From: Streptomyces sp. NBC_00554
Lineage (GTDB): Bacteria; Actinomycetota; Actinomycetes; Streptomycetales; Streptomycetaceae
Reading direction: 5' to 3'
NCBI RefSeq assembly: GCF_041431135.1
Contig: NZ_CP107799.1
Span: 7,750,001-7,814,000, forward strand
Length of the DNA stretch: 64,000 nucleotides
Under the pieces are notes generated by a model. The model made no database searches and was not told where the DNA came from. It saw only the letters and a list, made by a program, of their open reading frames with translations. A program made the translations under genes and the position numbers. Below are positions 60,792 to 64,000 of the stretch, one piece after another; within the stretch, counting starts at the first letter, position 1; each line of letters begins with the position of its first letter.

Positions 60792-62381
60792 ATGGCACGA
60801 TTCAACATCAAGTCCGCGAAGGCTCAGCCCACTTCGCGTGTGACGTCGACGGGGCGAGTGCTCCGTACCTATCAGGGCGGCCGTGGTCAGGAGCGTGACC
60901 CGCGCTCCGAGCTCTTTCTGCTCGCCGTGGCCAACTTCGTTTCGCAGCAGACCTTTTACGAGACCGGCGCGGACCGCGACGATCGGTTCGCCGTGCTGGT
61001 GCGCGAGCTCGCCGTCGCCGACCCGTCGTGGACGGCAGCACTGCTCGGCTGGCTGCGCGGTGAGGGCAACCTGCGTACGGCCTCGATCGTGGGCGCCGCC
61101 GAGTACGTGAAGGCACGCCTCGACGCGGGTGCCACTGACGGTGACGGTCCGACGAACCGCCAGGTCATCGCCTCCGTGCTGCGACGCCCCGACGAGCCCG
61201 GCGAGCTGCTCGCCTACTGGACCTCCCAGTACGGCCGCAACGTGCCCAAGCCCGTCAAGCGGGGCATCGCCGACGCCGTACGACGTCTCTACAACGGCAA
61301 GTCGCTGCTGAAGTACGACACCGCGTCCAAGGGATACCGCTTCGGCGACATCCTCAACCTGGTGCACGCGGCGCCGGACCCCGGCAAGCCGTGGCAGGGC
61401 GAGCTGTTCCAGTACGCGCTGGACCGGCGGCACAACCCGGACACGGCTGTCGTGCCCAAGTCGCTGCCCGTACTCGTGGCCCACCGTGACCTGATGTCGC
61501 TGCGGCCCGCCAAGCGGCGCAAGGTCGTGACCGGAGCGCACGGTGCGCAGCGCCTGGCCGATGCGGGCATGACCTGGGAGGCGCTGGCCGGCTGGCTGCA
61601 GGGCCCGATGGACAAGGCGGCCTGGGAGGCCGTCATCCCGTCCATGGGCGCGATGGCGCTCGTCCGGAACCTGCGGAACTTCGACGAGGCGGGTGTCAGT
61701 GACGAGGTGGCGGCTCAGGTCGCCGCGAAGATCAGTGACCCGGCGGAGGTGGCGCGTTCGCGGCAGTTCCCGTTCCGCTACCTCGCCGCGTACCAGCACG
61801 CGCCCTCGCTGCGCTGGTCGTACCCGCTGGAGCAGGCGCTCGGCCACTCGCTGGCCAATGTGCCCGCGCTGCCGGGGCGGACGCTCGTCCTCGTCGACCG
61901 GTCGGGCTCGATGTTCTTCTCGCGGCTGTCGGACCGGTCCGAGCTCAACCGGGCCGACGCGGCGGCGATCTTCGGTACGGCGCTTGCGCTGCGGGCGGCG
62001 GACGCGGATCTCGTCGAGTTCGGTACGAGCAGCAAGCGGGTGAAGTTCCGCCGGGGTGAGTCCGTGCTGAAGGTGCTCGAGCGCTTCGGCGACCTCGGCG
62101 GCACCAACACCACCGAGGCGGTCCGGCAGCACTTCAAGAAGCACGACCGGGTGCTGATCGTCACCGACGAGCAGGCTGCGGCGAGCTACTACGGCGACCC
62201 GACCGAGCAGGTTCCGGCGCAGGTGCCGGTCTATACGTGGAACCTGGCCGGGTACCGGGCGGGGCACGGTCCGTCGGGGCGGGGGAATCGGCACACGTTC
62301 GGTGGGCTTTCGGATGCGGCTTTTCGGATGGTGCCGCTGTTGGAGGGGGCTCGGGATGCGGATTGGCCTTGGGGGGCCTGA
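60792..62381 (+). CDS. rsr: Ro60/Rsr ortholog (TROVE and vWA domains)
   Basis: 529 aa. Residues about 15-350 form the TROVE module, a HEAT-repeat ring that binds Y RNA and misfolded RNA (SELFLLAVANFVSQQTFYE, LRGEGNLRTASIVGAAEYV, ALVRNLRNF). The C-terminal von Willebrand A domain has the MIDAS DRSGSM (about 378) and GGTNTTEAV. In other bacteria Rsr with a Y RNA guides exonucleases in RNA quality control. ATG 60792 follows GGGGGGAATTCACC. The two tRNA-like modules upstream are its probable Y RNAs. No RtcB or archease gene follows. Confidence 0.93.
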   Translation: MARFNIKSAKAQPTSRVTSTGRVLRTYQGGRGQERDPRSELFLLAVANFVSQQTFYETGADRDDRFAVLVRELAVADPSWTAALLGWLRGEGNLRTASIVGAAEYVKARLDAGATDGDGPTNRQVIASVLRRPDEPGELLAYWTSQYGRNVPKPVKRGIADAVRRLYNGKSLLKYDTASKGYRFGDILNLVHAAPDPGKPWQGELFQYALDRRHNPDTAVVPKSLPVLVAHRDLMSLRPAKRRKVVTGAHGAQRLADAGMTWEALAGWLQGPMDKAAWEAVIPSMGAMALVRNLRNFDEAGVSDEVAAQVAAKISDPAEVARSRQFPFRYLAAYQHAPSLRWSYPLEQALGHSLANVPALPGRTLVLVDRSGSMFFSRLSDRSELNRADAAAIFGTALALRAADADLVEFGTSSKRVKFRRGESVLKVLERFGDLGGTNTTEAVRQHFKKHDRVLIVTDEQAAASYYGDPTEQVPAQVPVYTWNLAGYRAGHGPSGRGNRHTFGGLSDAAFRMVPLLEGARDADWPWGA

Positions 62382-62473
62382 CTGGGCTCGGCTTCGGCTG
62401 AGTCGTGGCCTCGGCTGAGTACCGGGTTCGGTTTGGTTTGGGTGCGGCCCGTGCTTCGGTGCGGGTCGCACTC

Positions 62474-62502
62474 TTGTGCGGGAGCTACCTGACATCTAAC
62501 AT
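62474..62502 (+). promoter_or_regulatory. Promoter of a leaderless gntR gene
   Basis: TTGTGC (-35, 62474) and TAACAT (-10, 62497) with 17 bp between; the expected start point falls at or next to ATG 62511, and no ribosome binding site lies close to the ATG. Confidence 0.6.
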
Positions 62503-62510
62503 TTCAGTGC

Positions 62511-63152
62511 ATGGAAGCGATACCTCGGACCCTGCTCAGGGACCGCGCGTACGAGGCGATACGGGACGCCATCGTGGCCGGCGACATCGCGCCAGGCGCG
62601 GTCGTGAAGGACGCCGAACTGGCCGAGCGCCTCGGGCTTTCGCGGGCGCCCGTACGGGATGCCTTCTCCCGGCTCGTCGACGAAGGCCTGCTGGAGTCCA
62701 AGCCGCAGAGCTACACGCGGGTGACCCCTGTCGTGGCCGCCGATGTCCGCGACGCCGCGGCCGTCGTCGGCGCCATGCACGAGCTGGTCACCCGGGCGGC
62801 GCTGCCCCGGCTTCTCGCCGAGCACATCGGTGCCATGCGGGAGTCCAACGCGCGCTTCGCCGCGGCCGTGCGCGACGGTGACGTGTCCGCCGCGCTGCGT
62901 GCCGACGACGAGCTGCACGACGTACTCGTCCGGGTGAGCGGGAATGGTGCCGCCGCCGCCACCGTCGCCCGCTACACCCCGCTCATCCGGCGCCTTGAGC
63001 GGCGCCGGTTCGGCGAGGGCGGCAACTGCCGTTCGGCCGGGCTGCACGACGAGTTGATCGACGCCTGTGCCGTCGGCGACGTGGACGAGGCCGTCCGCGT
63101 CACGGCGGAGATCTGGCGTGGCCTCGAAGACCTGGCCGATCTCGATACCTGA
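62511..63152 (+). CDS. GntR-family (FCD) regulator of the ACC deaminase gene
   Basis: 213 aa. N-terminal GntR winged helix (YEAIRDAIVAGDIAPGAVV, ELAERLGLSRAPVRDAFSRLVDEGLL in residues 14-62) and a C-terminal FCD ligand domain (about 80-205; HELVTRAALPRL, DELHDVLVRVSG). Lies 14 bp before an ACC deaminase gene on the same strand, so both are co-transcribed and it is the likely local regulator. Confidence 0.9.
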   Translation: MEAIPRTLLRDRAYEAIRDAIVAGDIAPGAVVKDAELAERLGLSRAPVRDAFSRLVDEGLLESKPQSYTRVTPVVAADVRDAAAVVGAMHELVTRAALPRLLAEHIGAMRESNARFAAAVRDGDVSAALRADDELHDVLVRVSGNGAAAATVARYTPLIRRLERRRFGEGGNCRSAGLHDELIDACAVGDVDEAVRVTAEIWRGLEDLADLDT

Positions 63153-63166
63153 TCCGTGGAGGACCC

Positions 63167-64000
63167 ATGTCACTTGACTCGTATGCCCGTTACCCCCTGC
63201 TCTTCGGTCCCTCGCCCGTGCACCCGTTGGAGCGGCTCACCAAGCACCTTGGTGGCGCCTCGCTCTGGGCCAAGCGGGAGGACTGCAACTCCGGGGTTGC
63301 TTACGGGGGGAACAAGACCCGCAAGCTGGAGTACCTCGTCGCCGACGCGCTTGCCCAGGGCTGCGACACGCTTGTTTCCATTGGTGGGGTGCAGTCCAAC
63401 CACACCCGTCAGGTCGCGGCCTGCGCGGCGCGGGCCGGGCTGAAGTGTGTTCTGGTTCAGGAGAGTTGGGTGGAGTGGCCCGACTCCGTCTACGACAAGG
63501 TCGGGAACATCCTGATCAGCCGGCTCGCCGGTGCCGACGTACGGCTCGTGCGGGCCGGGTTCGGGATCGGGTTCAAGGAGAGCTGGGAGCGGGCGCTGGC
63601 TGAGGTGGTGGAGGCGGGCGGTAAGCCGTATGCCATTCCGGCGGGGGCTTCCGATCATCCGCTGGGCGGGCTGGGGTTTGCCGGCTGGGCCTACGAAGTC
63701 GCCGAGCAGGAGCGGGAGTTGGGGGTTTTCTTCGACACCGTTGTGGTGTGTTCGGTGACCGGGTCCACCCAGGCCGGGATGGTCGCCGGGTTCGCCGCAC
63801 TGGAGGAGGTGGGTGGGCGGTCGCGGCGTGTTGTCGGGATCGACGCGTCGGCTGCGCCTGCGCGTACCCGTGAGCAGGTTGCCCGGATTGCCCACGGGAC
63901 GGGGCAACTCATCGGTGTGCAGAAGGAGTTGACCGAGGCGGACGTCGAGCTGGACGAGCGGTATCACGCGGGGACTTATGGGATACCCGATGAGGCCACG
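63167..64000 (+). CDS. acdS: 1-aminocyclopropane-1-carboxylate deaminase (3' cut)
   Basis: First 278 codons of an ACC deaminase, a PLP enzyme splitting the plant ethylene precursor into 2-oxobutyrate and ammonia. PLP lysine Lys50 is in GGNKTRKLEYL; SIGGVQSNHTRQVAA and WVEWPDSVYDKVGNILISR are the family signatures; EVAEQERELG and VVCSVTGSTQAGM lie in the small domain. GGAGG precedes ATG 63167. The active-site tyrosine near 295 would be beyond the window end. The related D-cysteine desulfhydrase is less likely given the signatures. Confidence 0.9.
   Translation, partial: MSLDSYARYPLLFGPSPVHPLERLTKHLGGASLWAKREDCNSGVAYGGNKTRKLEYLVADALAQGCDTLVSIGGVQSNHTRQVAACAARAGLKCVLVQESWVEWPDSVYDKVGNILISRLAGADVRLVRAGFGIGFKESWERALAEVVEAGGKPYAIPAGASDHPLGGLGFAGWAYEVAEQERELGVFFDTVVVCSVTGSTQAGMVAGFAALEEVGGRSRRVVGIDASAAPARTREQVARIAHGTGQLIGVQKELTEADVELDERYHAGTYGIPDEAT

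Overview
The window looks like a Streptomyces chromosome. It is very GC-rich with strong third-position GC. It carries the actinobacterial suf order (sufB-sufD-Rieske-sufC-sufS-sufU-sufT), the tetrahydropicolinate succinylase form of dapD, many GTG starts, ATGA/GTGA stop-start overlaps, and rare TTA (bldA-type) codons only in accessory genes. The species is not determined.

Left core (1-27,007). A suf operon for Fe-S cluster assembly ends at a clean hairpin. It is followed by a membrane-anchored AbfB-domain protein, a sulfotransferase gene broken by one stop codon, and a secreted nuclease. Next come an SMR/TetR efflux cassette, an ECF sigma factor with a membrane partner, dapD, and a second SigE-type sigma factor with a membrane partner. 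dapA, an ArsR/SRPBCC pair, a second secreted nuclease, a trypsin-like protease with a separate copy of its N-terminal domain, and a TAT-exported PhoX-type phosphatase with PHO-box repeats complete the arm.

Accessory block (about 27,150-60,290). It is flanked by related T-arm-like repeats (27,158 and 60,242). It holds IS110, IS5, IS3, IS427-type, IS256 and three ISAzo13-type elements (two back to back), integrase and primase remnants, and a repeated winged-helix module. Its cargo includes a TetR/SnoaL pair, an unknown multi-gene set at 35.2-37.6 kb, and a candidate immunity cluster at 46.7-54 kb. The immunity cluster has a CHAT caspase-like protease, a small membrane protein, an unknown protein with a conserved-looking C-terminus, and an operon of a RHIM-type amyloid-motif protein followed by a large STAND NTPase with helical repeats that carries the same motif at its N-terminus. 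The right end (55.7-60 kb) is a plasmid-like backbone: a replication/HTH gene, a second HTH gene, a small ORF, parA and a parB-like gene are joined by four successive ATGA overlaps. Beyond their terminator, iteron-like repeats precede a small DNA-binding candidate.

Right core (60,300-64,000). Two tRNA-like RNA modules in circularly permuted order (T arm, closed acceptor-like stem, D arm) lie directly upstream of a Ro60/Rsr (TROVE-vWA) gene, as expected for YrlA-type Y RNAs. A leaderless GntR regulator and an ACC deaminase gene cut by the window end follow.

Most noteworthy are the RHIM-STAND pair with its CHAT neighbour, the tandem permuted tRNA-like RNAs beside rsr, the ATGA-coupled plasmid operon, and the repeated winged-helix element that truncates a primase gene.
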